A DNA stretch of 64,000 nt from Gordius sp. MW1. Its lineage: Eukaryota > Nematomorpha > Gordioida > Gordea > Gordiidae. The translations under genes were made by a program, and so were the position numbers. The stretch lies in the NCBI GenBank assembly GCA_964036665.1, contig OZ038532.1, positions 21,231,037 through 21,295,036 on the forward strand, read 5' to 3'. Positions 34,120 to 46,516 of the stretch are shown piece by piece (positions within the stretch are counted from its first letter, which is position 1; the number at the start of each line of letters is the position of its first letter). Under the pieces are notes generated by a model. It ran no database searches. It was not told the DNA's origin and worked only from the letters and a program-made list of their open reading frames with translations.

Positions 34120-37100
34120 TTAAGCTCCTTCGTAAATTTGAATCTTTCCTTGTGTCGGGGAATACTACATTAATATAATATTTATAAATTGTAATGATAT
34201 AAATAATTACTAAACATGCCAACTTTCTTGATATATTAATAGCCATCATTTCAGCCACAAAATTACTTAAATTTTTACAGTGATAATTGGGCAAAGTTGT
34301 TATATTTAATTCTTCTAAGGGGAATAATTCCGTATTTTTTAATCCAACATTTATCCAATAACATTTGTTTTTAACATCTCCATTCTGAGTTGTTATAATT
34401 GATAAATTGCATATGCCAGATTCTTGACCATAAATCAAGGCTTCACATACTGTACTTTGAGGTTGGCTATAGTTTTAACTAAAATTTATAATGATATCTA
34501 AAACATACGTGATTTGAGAATAATTTAGAGTAGTTGTTTGACAAGAAGAATCCAAAGTGTTTATTTTTAATAATTTCAATGTTGAATTAAGACATTTGGC
34601 TAAGATGTAAAAGATTTGACTACTTGCATCAAAATGGATGGATGAAGCAAACTCATTCGATGGCAAAAGATTTGTAGATATAGGACAAAATTTTACATTT
34701 GCTGCAAATGTTAATGTATATTTATCCTTAATTGCATCGCAAAGTTCTTGAAAGTTGAACAACAATGTATGATATTGCTCGAGAAGTGTTGTGGCTAAAT
34801 TTTATTAACAGAACAATACATCTATAACAAAAGATTTTTTAATTTAATTTATACTAAAGCAAATAAAGTTTGATAGCTAATTAGTAGTTCGAAAATTAGT
34901 AGTTCAAAGTTGTAATTAAAATTTTATGATAATTAAATATTTACCTCCACCCATATTGATTTGTTCTGTATTACTACTTTTCAAATATTGACCAAACTTA
35001 TCTAGGTGGACTCTGACCTTGATATTTGGGTCATATTCAAAATCAAATGTGTCGTATATAAAATCAATAATTTCTTTAGCCTCATCTAACGACAAAGGTG
35101 ATAATTCTTCTTCCTATATATATATATAAAGGTGGTGATATGTTTTAATGTTATATTTTAGCAAATTTTTATAAGAGTATAATTATTTTCTATATAATAT
35201 AAATTTTACTGACTTTTGTGTTTTGTGTCTCTGATGATCCTTTTAATTCTTGGGCCACCTTGATGAGCCATTTGAAAAATGTTTTATAATTTTTGGCAGA
35301 TGCCCTTAACACCTATTTCAAAATAAAGAATCTCAAGATTTTTTATGTATTTACCCTTTGCATTTCTGCAATTTTTAGACAAAAATCACTCGCATTCTTA
35401 ATGTATAGGTCATATGGATTCTTGGGTACATTAAAACTATCATCTAAAGTATATACAAAATAAATGACAAATAATTAATTATTCTGCAATGTCGTTTGGG
35501 TTGAAAATCAAAAAAAAAATCAAATGTTTGAGTGATTTTTTAATACTTTTTATAATTTTTTTTTACTTTAGAAATAAGGTTGATATAATATATAAATTTA
35601 CCATTGCTCAAAGAGGATAGTAAATGACCAAATCTGGCATCCCATTTAAAAAAATTTTTAAGTTGTGCCAATCGGTCAACTAATTTTAGACTTGCAAGTT
35701 TGAGATTTTTTTCCAAGACGTTTTGTAATTTCACATAATTAGTTTCCACCACATTGGCTATTTTAGTTAATTCTTCTATTTTCAATTCGTTCATAAATAT
35801 TGTGCATAATTCAGGGCTCATTGTGCCCCATGTGATAAGTTCCAGCAATTCATCACAAAATTTAGGACCTGATTTCACATTTCAAAACACAAATTAATAA
35901 TAAAAAAAAAGTTTTATCAATAGAACCTCACTTAAAGTTATATATAATTTTTAATAAAATAATAAACACTTACCATTGTAATTAGCTTCGAAGCGTTTAG
36001 CCAAAATGGCTGAAAATTTGGAATCTATTTCAAGTAAAACACTTTCCCATATTTCTTTTAAATATTCAACACTCATCCCTATGTAACCCAAAATGGATGA
36101 TATTCCTTCCTTTGTTTCAGAACCAAACAATATCCTGGTGGTGGCATTTATTTCACGCCAATCATCTCTCAAATAAAATTTATCATTCATTTGTTTTATT
36201 AATAACAACTGCATGCTATCACCTATATGAATATTTTAAATAAATTTATACGTCAAGTATAAGAATATAAAGCAAGTTTTATTTTAGAAAATACCTTCCG
36301 TTACATTTTGAACTTCAAGTTTGTTTGAGGATCCATGAAATAAGATGTATTGTAAATTAGGTGAGGTGGTAAATTGCTGAATTTTTTGTAAATCCTATAT
36401 ATGTATAACTAATTTCTTATTTATATCATTGACTTTTTTTACTAAAATATTTATATTAAAACATAAATATAATTTAAAATTTTTATAAGAGTGTGTATTC
36501 ATAATTTTCAATTGATTCTTAATCCAAATTGCAAAACACCAATTGGTATTCCACATTATGTCAAATTGGAGTTTTTTATCATACTTCTTGCAAGTTACTA
36601 TATACAAACCATATATTTTTATCTGAAGAAGAAAATGATATACCCTTCACCCTGCAAACTTATAAAAAATAGTCTGCATAGCAATTAATATTTTTAAATA
36701 TTATATTAATAAATGTGAGAATACATTTAATTTGTAAATTACATTATGTAATGGTATTGACAAAATTTGATATAAACCATTGACATAGACATGAAGGCAT
36801 AAAGGACCATTTTCTACAATCCCCAGCAAATATAAATTAGAATCTTTTTCTGTATATTTTGTGGTCCAATATGGCATTAAAGAAAAATTAGATATAGGAT
36901 TTGTCATGCTTTCAATGTTATCTCTATCACCATCAAATTTTGAAAATATTTCTGGCATTTTATCACTAATTCTTGGTAAGGGAGGTATAATTGATGATTT
37001 TACAAATGGGGGATTTTTTGAATATAGATCAATAGTATCATTTCCTAGAACCTTTTTATATAATTATTTTGAGGATGTTATGCTTATAATACCTTTGCCA

Positions 37101-37603
37101 TACTATTATAAGTTTCTGATGGCATGTAAGTTTTTATAACTCTTTTATAATCATCAATTTTCAAATCTTCGCCAAATATATTAATAGATGACATATCTTT
37201 AGATGTTTGGAACCATTTAATAATACTAAATTCATAGTTTAAGTTTAAGATGTAAATTAGAGATCCATCTTCATGTGATAATAAGTAGACTTTTTTTTCA
37301 ACATTATAGCACACTGCTAATACTGAGTCCTATTTAACTTATGCCAATTTTATCTATTTACTTTTGCCATTTGGGCACCATGATATACCACAAATGTCAA
37401 AATTTTTATCACAAGTCTTTTTTGACCAAATAGCTTTTTGCCAGGTGATTCTATGAACCAGTAACTTTTTAAATGACAACTTTATTATAAAATATTACTT
37501 CATTATGCATATCACAAACTGCGATTGTATCATATTTAGGATTCCATTCCATTAATTTTATTTTGACATTTACATTTTTTGCTTCAACTAATTGAAATTC
37601 CAT
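34120..37603 (-). CDS. ANAPC4: Anaphase-promoting complex subunit 4, 13 exons, 768 aa
   Basis: Exons (minus): 37603-37499, 37464-37362, 37322-37093, 37051-36743, 36394-36295, 36222-35974, 35868-35602, 35443-35355, 35312-35214, 35113-34945, 34794-34509, 34466-34211 and 34164-34120. Every junction is GT-AG and the frame closes to 769 codons, close to the roughly 800 aa of animal APC4. APC4 is a scaffold subunit of the APC/C ubiquitin ligase that drives mitotic exit. The N-terminal WD40 part shows WNPKYDTIAVCDMHNE, then GISWCPNGK and AVCYNVEKKVYLL. The long helical insertion shows FCDELLELITWGTMSPEL and RLAQLKNFFKW, then YKTFFKWLIKVAQEL, the family's best signatures. The C-terminus ends SRKLACLYSPTQGKIQIYEG, the short closing WD strand. 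Introns range from 34 to 348 nt; the 348-nt one contains a chance ORF. The start ATG at 37603 gives an N-terminus slightly shorter than that of vertebrates; an upstream start is possible. Confidence 0.93.
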
Positions 37604-38497
37604 TAGTTTCCTATTTTTTAAATTATTAACATCAGCTGAGTTGAATAAAAAGTGGCAATTGGTCACAAAAATTTAATCTTTATTTTTTAATTAATTTGTA
37701 CTTAGTATCATTTTTGTAGATATTATAATATTCTTATAAGTAGTAAATACAAATTTTATTAAATTTAAACTCAGGGTAAAAATTTTAGTGCACGCTCTTG
37801 CAATGATGGGATCAAAAGTCTCTTTTGATATATTAACAACGTCTAAGTGTTACCGAGGTGAGTATAACGTAGGCTCGTGGATTAAGAAATTTTACATTAA
37901 ACCTTAAAATATTGCGAGGTTAACACAAATTTCTCGCCAATGTATTAATGCGTTTGGGCAGGATAGGATCAAAGCATGCACCATTATTTGCGATTTCAGT
38001 GGAAAACAGGCAATTAAATATTAAAATTTATGCTTTACACAACGTGCTACTTCTAATTAAGGCAGACCCTCAATAAATCGAAGTTAAAAATAGCTTACAA
38101 TGCATGGACGTTTGTTATATATGTATATATAACGCTAATCTTAAGCAAGCTTTGACTGAATATTTTTGGAAGACAATGTATTGGAAAAACGTCAAGCTCG
38201 TGATTCTATCCTATTTTTTACATTCCCAAGACCTGCTGAAAATAATAGCAAGGTCATGAATGATTAAAAGGAACGTACTAGCCAAGTAGTAAATGTAGTG
38301 GACTAAGACTACAAAAGATATATGCTTTTGTTAGGCGTTGCCAATTATGTAAGATTAAGGCATACATGCTACTAATTGTGAAAATGCCACGCAGCATGTA
38401 GAATCGTAATCCCATGCACTTTTTCGAATTGATAAAAAATGTTTTATTATAATTGTTTACGCCTAGTCATATTAATATCTTAAATTATATAAATATA
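37604..38497. other. Upstream region of ANAPC4, no gene seen
   Basis: AT-rich unique sequence without recognisable ORFs or repeats. It presumably includes the ANAPC4 promoter, but no clear core-promoter motif could be assigned. Confidence 0.4.
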
Positions 38498-38505
38498 GAT
38501 GTATT

Positions 38506-38858
38506 CATGGGCTAGCCAGGTTTTGAATTAGGGGGGGGGGCAGATTAAAAAAAAATTTCCTGAGAGCAAAAAAAAAGGTCTCGACATCCAAAAATTTTCC
38601 TGAGAGCAAAAAAAAAAGATCTCGACGTCCAAAAATTTTCCTAAGAGCAAAAAAAAAAAAGGTCTTGACCGACATCCATAAATTTTCCAAAAAGCAACTC
38701 CCCTAATTAGGCAGTGGGGGCAGCCGCCGGACCCCCTCTGGCTAATTATTAGGGGGGGGGGGCAAAACATATTTATTTTTAATTTCTAAGGGTTTTTGTA
38801 TTGAAGTTTTTTTTTCTAAATTAAGGGGGGCTCCTGCCTCCCCCTGGCTACGCCCATG
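38506..38858. mobile_element. hAT MITE, GCGTAGCC family, complete (353 bp)
   Basis: The left end catgggctagccaggttttg and right end ...ccctggctacgcccatg are inverted copies. It has a perfect 8-bp target duplication GATGTATT (38498-38505 and 38859-38866). The interior has three tandem units of about 53 bp built on tcctgagagc, an A-run and ggtctcgac; the same module appears inverted at 63430-63505. Minus-strand ORFs here (FFFLLSGK repeats) are artefacts of the A-runs. Confidence 0.93.
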
Positions 38859-38866
38859 GATGTATT

Positions 38867-40825
38867 AGATGATATGATGGGGGGAAACGGTTTTCTGTAT
38901 TGGCACCGATTAGGCAACGTGCTCCTAAGCGTAGATTTAAACAGTTTAGTTTATAATTATTGCTCATTTCATGCCATGCTACTTCAAACGGGCGGGTAGA
39001 CACAGTGGCGTAGGCAAGGGGAGGGGCTCGGGGTAGAACCTACCCATTAAATTTTCCCCCTAATTATACAGAAAAACTCAATGATGCTGATAGAAATGTT
39101 GATTTATTTGAGATTTAATATAAGATAAAGACTTTCTAAGTCTATCTATACAAAAATTTTCCTTCCCTAGTGCGTATTTAAAATGAACGAAATTTAATCT
39201 CTATTATATTATTTCACCTCTTGAAATAAAAGAAGACGATGTTAATGCAAGACAAATTTTATTATTTACTCTCATAATACACCTCTGAAATTTTTAAGTC
39301 ATAATCACATGCATTTATTTTGCCATTCGCATTATCTTTCACATTAAAAACGTAGGGTTGCAAGTGAACGCTAATCCTCTGAATTTTCGGTGCGATTTTG
39401 CACTACACTATAATATATGAGCATAAACTTTATTAATAAAATATTTTGTGGCTGAATTTAAAAAAATGGAGTAAGTAAATATTTTGGGACATAATATGGG
39501 AGTTACACTTAATAGAATGGGTTAGTTTTTGAATGTATATGTTGTATCCATTACTATTTAATTGATTGCTCGCGGCATTTTACTTAAGTCTACTTCAATT
39601 GACTCATTTATATTACCTTATATAATTCGCGACGTTAATTGACCTATCACATATAGCTCGCGGATTCACCACTAAATGTTAATTCACTAATGTATTATTT
39701 CGATTAGTTCGCGATTATATAAAGAAGTGTAAAACACATTATTACTACTTACTTTTCTCGCAAACGTTTCACTTTTATTTAATATTTAATAAAGTATTTA
39801 TTACCTTATAATTTGGTTTACTTCCTGAAATATATACTTATAAAATTATATATGTGCTTTTTTATTGAAAACCTCAAAACTCTTATTCCTACCAATAACA
39901 ATGCGACTTTTATTGTTGTTTTTACAACGTTGTAATGTGTCCAACTATTTACTTATATTGTAAATATTGATAAGAAAGTGTCCATCCATAACTTTCAGAC
40001 TTCTATACATTGCAATATATTCTTAACAACGAACTGATGAAGGTTATATCAGATGGCTTCAGCTATTTTTTAAAATTATTTATATAAAAACATTACTTAT
40101 TTCTTCCAATGATGACTAAATTTCCCAGCTAGTCCAAATACGCAAATGACACGTTTATATAGATTTTAACAAAATATTAGACGCCATTTCGATTTTGGTA
40201 AACTTGTTATTTATTTTTATAATAATTTAAATGAATTAGGATAAAAATTAAAACAGTATAAGTTTTATATAAAGAAGCATGTCGAGATTTCTCGTCGAGG
40301 CGACACCGAGGTTTTCTGGATTATGATGAGACGAGATTTTGCTTTCGAGACCGAGACTAGACGAGATCGAAATACTAGCTTGGAACACGGTGTTTGCCTG
40401 GGCCAGCCAGATTCTAACATTCTTTCGATAAATTATGAGTATACATTCATGTGCAAATTTATGGTATAACAACTTCCATTTATACAATGCCTAGCAAGCA
40501 ATAGGGGCAAAATCTTTTCCTTTATATATAGTTTCTATAAATGAGAGCCAAATGTTACAATTTATCGGATGGCATAAGTCTGTGCACCAAGATGGTATTA
40601 TACTATTAGATGCTGTCATGTATAAGCCTGTTGCAAGATTCCCCCCCCCCTTGCGTCTTACGGTATTTTATAATGTATGTTGCGTATTTTATTAACTTGT
40701 TTTAGCTATTTTTAATTATCGCTGATATCGCGATGAATGATGAATTTTTAAGAATATCGTGATTATTGGAAAATCATTATTTTTTGGGCTAGAATAAGAT
40801 AGTTGCATATTACTGTTATAATTTA
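38867..40825. other. Repeat fragments: hAT MITE end at 39003 and decayed GAGAC-family hAT copy at about 39880-40377
   Basis: A cagtggcgtaggcaagggga MITE end lies at 39003 with no partner. From about 39880 the sequence follows the interior of the 11837-13002 element and ends at 40377 with gagatcgaaatacta, that family's right end, preceded by GAGACGAG tracts (40265-40370). The left end and target duplication are not visible, so the copy is truncated. No genes were recognised. Confidence 0.6.
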
Positions 40826-41315
40826 TGTAGTATACGAGTCATTGACCCTGACCCTAAAGGTGTAAAAGCAGACGAAATCTCCCAACTTAAAGGGTAATGG
40901 ATCTGTTAAGCAGACGAAAGCTCTTAACTTAAAGGGTAGTGGATCGTTTAATTAGGCAGACAATTTTATACTGTAGTAATCTTTCAATGAAAAAGCAGAC
41001 GATTTTATACGTTAGATCAACAACAAAGTCGTCTGCGATTTATTGGAAGCTGCGATATGCAGATCTGAACTCTTGACCTTGCCCTTCCCGCTCCCTCTAC
41101 AATGATATAAAAGTAACAGGACGGCGTTCTACACACATAATTTAATTCTCGTCTTAAAAAACCCAAAAAGTTCTCCCAATTTTCCCCCCTTCGACTTTTA
41201 ACCCCTATCTTCCCCTTCGCTTCTTATATTTACGCTAATTAATTCGACGTTATTCCTGCGCGCGTTGCACTAAATAAAATAAACTTAATCTCCTTTTTGT
41301 CTAAATATATAATTA
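40826..41315 (+). repeat. 5' LTR of the degenerate gypsy element
   Basis: It starts TGTAGTATACGAG. A TATA box, TATAAAAG, is at 41106-41113, and an AATAAA lies near the 3' side (about 41273-41282), suggesting U3-R-U5 order. Its partner is at 49962-50457. The exact 3' boundary is uncertain by a few bases. Confidence 0.8.
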
Positions 41316-41655
41316 GCGTCCCTGGGTGAAATCCTCTCCAAATCGGTCAGTCAAAAACGGTAATCTGAGCAAGAATGGCACAAAGTGTTGCCGGCAATAA
41401 CAAGGGAAATTTAACGTGATTCGGGACGAACGTGGGACTCGCTCGTGTCCATCTTTTCCCTCAACTACTCACACACAAGCGAGCCATTTAAGGTTTAATG
41501 TATACATTTACTATTTTAATCCTTTTATGTATTTTTCTCTTGAGCGTGATGGACAAAAAGAAAGTTATTTTAAAGTTATGTTTAAAAGTAATCATTTATT
41601 ATTTGTAAAGTTATAAATAATTTAATGATGTATATACGAAAAATTAATACGTCGT

Positions 41656-41886
41656 ATGATCATTATATTTATTATATGTGTTATTTTGGGAATTGTTTTG
41701 GATAGGATGCTAGGTGTTTTTATAAATTGTTTTAAAAGAGAAGACAGAAGGTGTTACCGGTGCAATAGGGTCGGGCACACACAATATAATTGTTGGGAGG
41801 GTGGTGATAGAGGGGAAGGAAGAATTAGGTGTTTTATGTGTAAGTTGCCGGGGCACCGAGCGCGGGAGTGTCGCAAACAGATGTGA
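41656..41886 (+). CDS. Small zinc-knuckle protein with N-terminal hydrophobic segment (gypsy ORF1)
   Basis: 76 residues. Residues 1-25 are strongly hydrophobic (MIIIFIICVILGIVLDRMLG), fitting a membrane anchor. Two CX2CX4HX4C knuckles follow: CYRCNRVGHTQYNC and CFMCKLPGHRAREC. Retroviral nucleocapsid knuckles bind RNA. There is no room for a capsid domain. The same combination occurs in the younger element's first ORF. A short, very hydrophobic frame (41974-42162) and a lysine/arginine-rich frame (42174-42593) follow. Confidence 0.75.
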   Translation: MIIIFIICVILGIVLDRMLGVFINCFKREDRRCYRCNRVGHTQYNCWEGGDRGEGRIRCFMCKLPGHRARECRKQM

Positions 41887-42173
41887 CTAGAAGGAGGTAA
41901 AAATTATGTGGGTTTTATAATTTTTTGTGTGGTAAATGTATAATTTTTCTGTATAGTAAAATTTATATTTTGTTTGTTCATATTTTTGCGTGTCGTTTAT
42001 ATGTTTTTTAGGTTAACATTCAAATTTTATCTATGCTTTATAATATGGTGGCTTAATGTTTGTAAGTATATAGGGGGTATAAGCGTAATTTTTATATTCA
42101 GTTTTCTTATGTTTGTTATTAAATTGGGCACGTTTTTATGTGCTAAATCTCATGGTGCGTAATTAAAAGTATA

Positions 42174-42593
42174 TTGAGGGTAGTTAGATGGATTTATTTG
42201 AATGTGATTGAATGGGCACTGCTGAAAGGTCGAAACAAAATAAGGAAATGTAAGATTGTATGTGGTATTTTTACAAACAAGAGTAAGTTACAGGGCCACA
42301 CTGCAGGTGGTAAGGCATTTTGGGTTGAAAAGCTAAAATCATGCGGTGAAGGGATTCCTGTTTTACGTTTTAAGAATATCTATCATCAGGTTCGTAGGGG
42401 TTTTAATAAAGGCATCCGAGGGTTGGCGGAGAATAACAATTGGTCAATAGTAGCGTTTAAAGGAAGGAAGTTATATAGATTGATGTTGCGCTGGAACATT
42501 AAATTAAGTTTTTCGTTTTTACAAGCAAGGGGATATATACACAAATTTAATTTTTTAATTTACAATTATCGATTGCGCAAAAAGTTCAATTAA
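42174..42593 (+). CDS. Basic ORF of unknown function in the degenerate gypsy element
   Basis: 139 residues, very rich in Lys and Arg, with no recognised domain. It sits between the zinc-knuckle ORF and the protease. The corresponding region of the younger element is the N-terminal 280 residues of its Pol, also basic and unassigned. It could be the N-terminal part of Pol cut off by a frameshift. Confidence 0.4.
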   Translation: MRVVRWIYLNVIEWALLKGRNKIRKCKIVCGIFTNKSKLQGHTAGGKAFWVEKLKSCGEGIPVLRFKNIYHQVRRGFNKGIRGLAENNNWSIVAFKGRKLYRLMLRWNIKLSFSFLQARGYIHKFNFLIYNYRLRKKFN

Positions 42594-42628
42594 AAAGAAC
42601 CGCAAGTGTGGATATGATTTAAGGGGAG

Positions 42629-45503
42629 ATGTGTTCAATGTTACTAGATACAGGGGCGGACGTTACGTTTGTGAACAAAATAAAGTGGTTAAGCTTGAGG
42701 CATACCGATTTGAAAATGCTAGAAAAGGTCGAATGTAAGGCTTACATGTTAAACGGGGGAATGATTCCAATTGTAGGCCGGATCATGGTTGATGTTGAGT
42801 ATAAAATGAACATGAAAGATTACCGTTGTATGTGATGGACTTGGACGACATAAACATATTGGGATGGGATTGGATAAAGGCTTGGAATGAGGAGGTTAAT
42901 TGGTGGGAAGCCATAAAAAGTAAGGAAATAACGTTATCGGTTAGGGTGGGTGAGTACGAAGAACCTGGGGTAGGTGATGCTGAAAAGTTAAAAATAATCT
43001 TGGAGAAATACGCTACATTGTTCGAAGAAAAGTTAGGTTGTTACAAAGACATGGAAGTAGACGTGGAATTTAAGGAGGGCGTGGTACCTAAGTTTTGTCC
43101 AGTCAGAAGAATCCCCTTTGAATGGAGGGCAGAGATTGAAGAAGAGTTGGACAAGTGGTTGGAACAGGGAGTGATTACACCAATTACGTATAGTTATTGG
43201 GCCACACCTTGGTACCAGTAAGGAAGGCCAGCGGAAAATTGAGACACTGTATCGATTTTAGGGTAACGCTAAATCAGGCCGTGAAAGAAATTAAATACCC
43301 TTTACCCCGAATCGAGGAGATACTAGCCCAGTTAAACGGTATTAAGTTTTTTTCGAAGATAGATTTTAAAAATGCGTATCTGCAATTAAAGGTTAGTAAG
43401 GATTTAAGCAAGAAGTTAACAATTAATACTCATAGAGGGCTTTTCGCATTTTTAAGGTTGCCGTTCGGGTTGAGTGTGTCGGCACCCATTTTCCAAATGA
43501 CAGTAGCAGGGATGTTTAGACATTTAGAGGGGGTATATTTTATATGGATGATATTTTGGTGACAGGGCAGACAAAAATAGATCATGGTAGAAGGCTAGAA
43601 ATGGTTTTGGATATAATAATGGATAAGGGCCTAAAAATATGTAGAGAGAAAAGTGTGTTTGAAGTCGAGGAGGTGGTTTACATGGGGCATGTTTTGAAAG
43701 CGGGAACGGTGAGACCGGTCTGGGATAAGGTAGACTGTATAAGAAGGTTAAAGGAGCCCCAAGACAAAAAGGAATTACAATCGTTTATGGGGGCTGTTAA
43801 CTATTATAGCAAATTTGTGGAAAGCTACACGACGTGGTCGGCACCTTTGTACGATGTCCTGAAAGTAAAACAACCGTTTTACTCGGATGAAACGTGCCGA
43901 CAATGTTTTAACAGGTTAAAGGAAAGTCTTATAAAACAACCGATACTGGTATGCTTTGATAGGATAGATTTTTGGCAGTAGATGCTTCTGCAGTGGGAAT
44001 AGGCGGAACGTCAATGCAAATGGGAGAGGGAGTGGAGCGACCAGTGTTGTATTTCTCGAGAAAATTAAGGGATTACGAAAAGCGATATTCAGTGGTGGAG
44101 GCGCTCGCAATTTTATACGGTATCAAACCTTGTAGGGAATACATAATAGGTAGGCATATCAAAATATTCACGGATCATAAACCGCTTAGAGATTTGTTTG
44201 TGAAGGACCACGGCGATTTGATGTTATCAGGAAGGTTACAAAGGTGGTTAATGTTGGTAGGGAGTTTGGATGTAGAGATTGTATATCGACCAGGTAAACA
44301 AATGTTGTACCTGACTTATTATCTAGGTTAAGTGAAGTTAAAGAAGAGGGTGGGGAGATAGAAGATACGGAAAGAGAAGTAGATCAGGCGATTAGTGTAG
44401 GGGAAATGAGAATTTCAGAGGGCGGACCGATATCCTGGGAAAGAGTAAGGTCTTGTACCGAAAACGACGAACAATTACAAAGGGTTATGAGGTCTTTAAG
44501 TGGCGGGGGGAATTGGGTCAAAGATGATAAGGCATATAGGGTGATAAGAAAGGAGTTATACGAGTCAAATGGTTGCTTAATGCGCCGACATAAATTGGTG
44601 ATCCTAGGGACTTATGGGCTAGTGTGATCAGCACTTTGCATTGCGGGCACCAGGGTGTCGTAAGGATGAAACAGTGGGCTAGGGAATATGTGTGGTGGCC
44701 CGGGATGAATCAGCAATTGGAAGCTATCACCAAGGTGTGTAATGCGTTTAATGTTATAGGGAATATGCCCCCAACTAATAAGAATGTTAGATGGCAGGAA
44801 GCAAAAGAGGCTTGGGACCGTGTACATACGGATTTTTTTGAATGGAAGTCTAAATATTAGTTTATATTAGTTGATGCCCATTCTAAGTGGATAGAATACG
44901 AAAAGGTTACCAGCATGTCTGGTAAGGTAGTGGTACGGCATTTGAAGACTTTATGTGGCAAATATGGTCTGCCGAATGTGTTAGAGTCCGACGGGGGGCC
45001 AGCGTTTAAAAGTAAAAACATTGAGGGAGTTTTGTAAAATGGAAGGTATAAAACATGAGTTAATCGCCCCGTATCACCAAAATAGCGATGGGCAGGCGGA
45101 AAGAATTGTTGGGTTAGTAAAAAGCTGAAATAAAGAGTTGAGCGGAGAAGGCGAAAGTTAAAAAATGCGTTTAATGTACCTTAACTCAAGAAAGGGTAAA
45201 GGTTTATCTCCAGCAAAAAAGTTTTTGGGGGCTAAAAGAAAAACATGGATGGACTTTATGAAAAAATGTGAGGAAGAGAAAGCGACTCACGAATGTAAAT
45301 TTAAGAAAGGACAATTGGTTTGGATTAGAATGTTTGGTAAGAGTGTAAAATGGACTAAGGGCATGGTGTTACACACTGTAGGAGGTTTTAAATGTAAGGT
45401 TAAGGAATATGGAGGGGGTGAATGCTGGAGACATGTGGATCAGTTAAAGGTAAGAAAGGTGATGGAAAAGGAAAATGGGCGTAGAAGATTGATTTGCGTA
45501 TAG
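42629..45503 (+). pseudogene. Broken gypsy Pol: protease, RT, RNase H, integrase
   Basis: Frames in order: 42629-42835 protease (MLLDTGADVTFV); 42826-43221 and 43197-43562 RT N-terminal half (FCPVRRIPFEWRAEIEEEL, KIDFKNAYLQLKV); 43544-43981 YMDD region and thumb (split at the box itself, reading WMDDILV across two frames); 43972-44331 RNase H (VDASAVGIGG, FTDHKPL); 44406-44860 integrase zinc-binding part (LHCGHQGVVRMKQWAREYVW); and 45165-45503 integrase C-terminus ending WRHVDQLK. At least seven frameshifts or stops make it inactive. Domain for domain it matches the intact Pol at 54452-58171. Confidence 0.9.
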
Positions 45504-45955
45504 TTATATTTATATTGTCGTTTATTTTACTTAAAGAATTAAACTTTAAACCGGGCAGTCTAATGGAAACACCAATTTAACGGAGAAAGGCTAGTGTCAA
45601 TCGAATAATGGAACTAACTGTTGGATTGTTTACGCCATGATATGTTTTCATATGGTTTTATACTCTCCTCCTCCTACTATTACTTATGAATTTTATTTAT
45701 ATTCAACAAACTATTTGCTTATATCTTCTCTATGTCATTTAAATATAATGAAAAAAAATTAAAAAAAAATAAAAAAAAAGATTAAAAAAAAATAATAATA
45801 ATAAATAAAAATTTGCAATGTATGTCTGATCAGGCTCGGTTGTTGGGAAAGGAAAATAAATATGGCAAAGCAGCGAATTTCTGACTTCCACTCCTTTGCC
45901 CTTAGCAATGTTGCCATATACATATTTCATAACTGAGTCACAGAGGTGTTAACGT
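45504..45955. other. 3' non-coding part of the degenerate gypsy element
   Basis: AT-rich sequence with A-runs at 45749-45800. No zinc-knuckle frame was found here, unlike downstream of Pol in the younger element. Confidence 0.5.
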
Positions 45956-45964
45956 CGCAATAAG

Positions 45965-46508
45965 TGCCGTGAAGGCCCCCCCCCACCCCGAATCACAAAG
46001 TGTAAACGCCATGTGCCCCCCCCCCTCGAATTACAATATGTGACTGTCGTGTGTTCCCCCCCCCCCCCCCGTTAATGTCCCCCAAAATCAAACAAATGCC
46101 AGGTGACCCCCCCCCAAATTAATGTTCCCCCAAATCGAACGAAGGCCCTGGCCCCCCCCCCGATTCACAAAGTGTTAATGCCATGTGTCCCCCCCCTCCA
46201 TTAATGTCCTTCAAGAAGCGAATGAATACCGTGCTTCCCCCCCCCCACCCTGAATTACAATTTGTGACTGTCGTGTGTTCCCCCCCCCCCCGTTGATGTT
46301 CCCCAAAATCAAACAAATGCCATGTGCCCCCCCCCCCCCCCAAATTAATGTTCCCCCAAATCATATGAATTCCCTGTGTTCCCCCCTTTAATATCCCCAA
46401 ACAGATATGATCTAAAGATGAAATAAATGCCGTGCCCCCCCCCCTTCACTTCTAGTTAATGTTCCCAAAAATCCAATCCTATGTCAAGATGTGAAATTAA
46501 TTACGTGT
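45965..46508. repeat. C-rich minisatellite, left part
   Basis: Units of roughly 55-65 bp alternate a run of 7-14 C with words such as attaatgttcccccaaatc and acaatatgtgactgtcgtgtg. The same array continues after the inserted hAT element at 49428-49830. ORFs over it (glycine- or proline-rich) are artefacts. Confidence 0.85.
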
Positions 46509-46516
46509 GCCCCAAC

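Noticed and set aside
36395..36607. Minus-strand ORF inside ANAPC4 intron 4 as a possible exon
   Set aside because: The flanking exons (HN at 36743 and DLQKI at 36394) join in phase without it, and its sequence does not match APC4.
38505..38770. Phe-rich minus-strand ORFs as membrane proteins
   Set aside because: They are translations of A-runs in the tandem module of a MITE.
41416..41616. ORF upstream of the older gypsy knuckle ORF as Gag
   Set aside because: 66 residues, no knuckle or capsid-like feature, and no counterpart in the younger element.
46119..46400. Gly-rich and Pro-rich ORFs over the C-runs
   Set aside because: Translation of homopolymer-rich minisatellite; no codon-level conservation.
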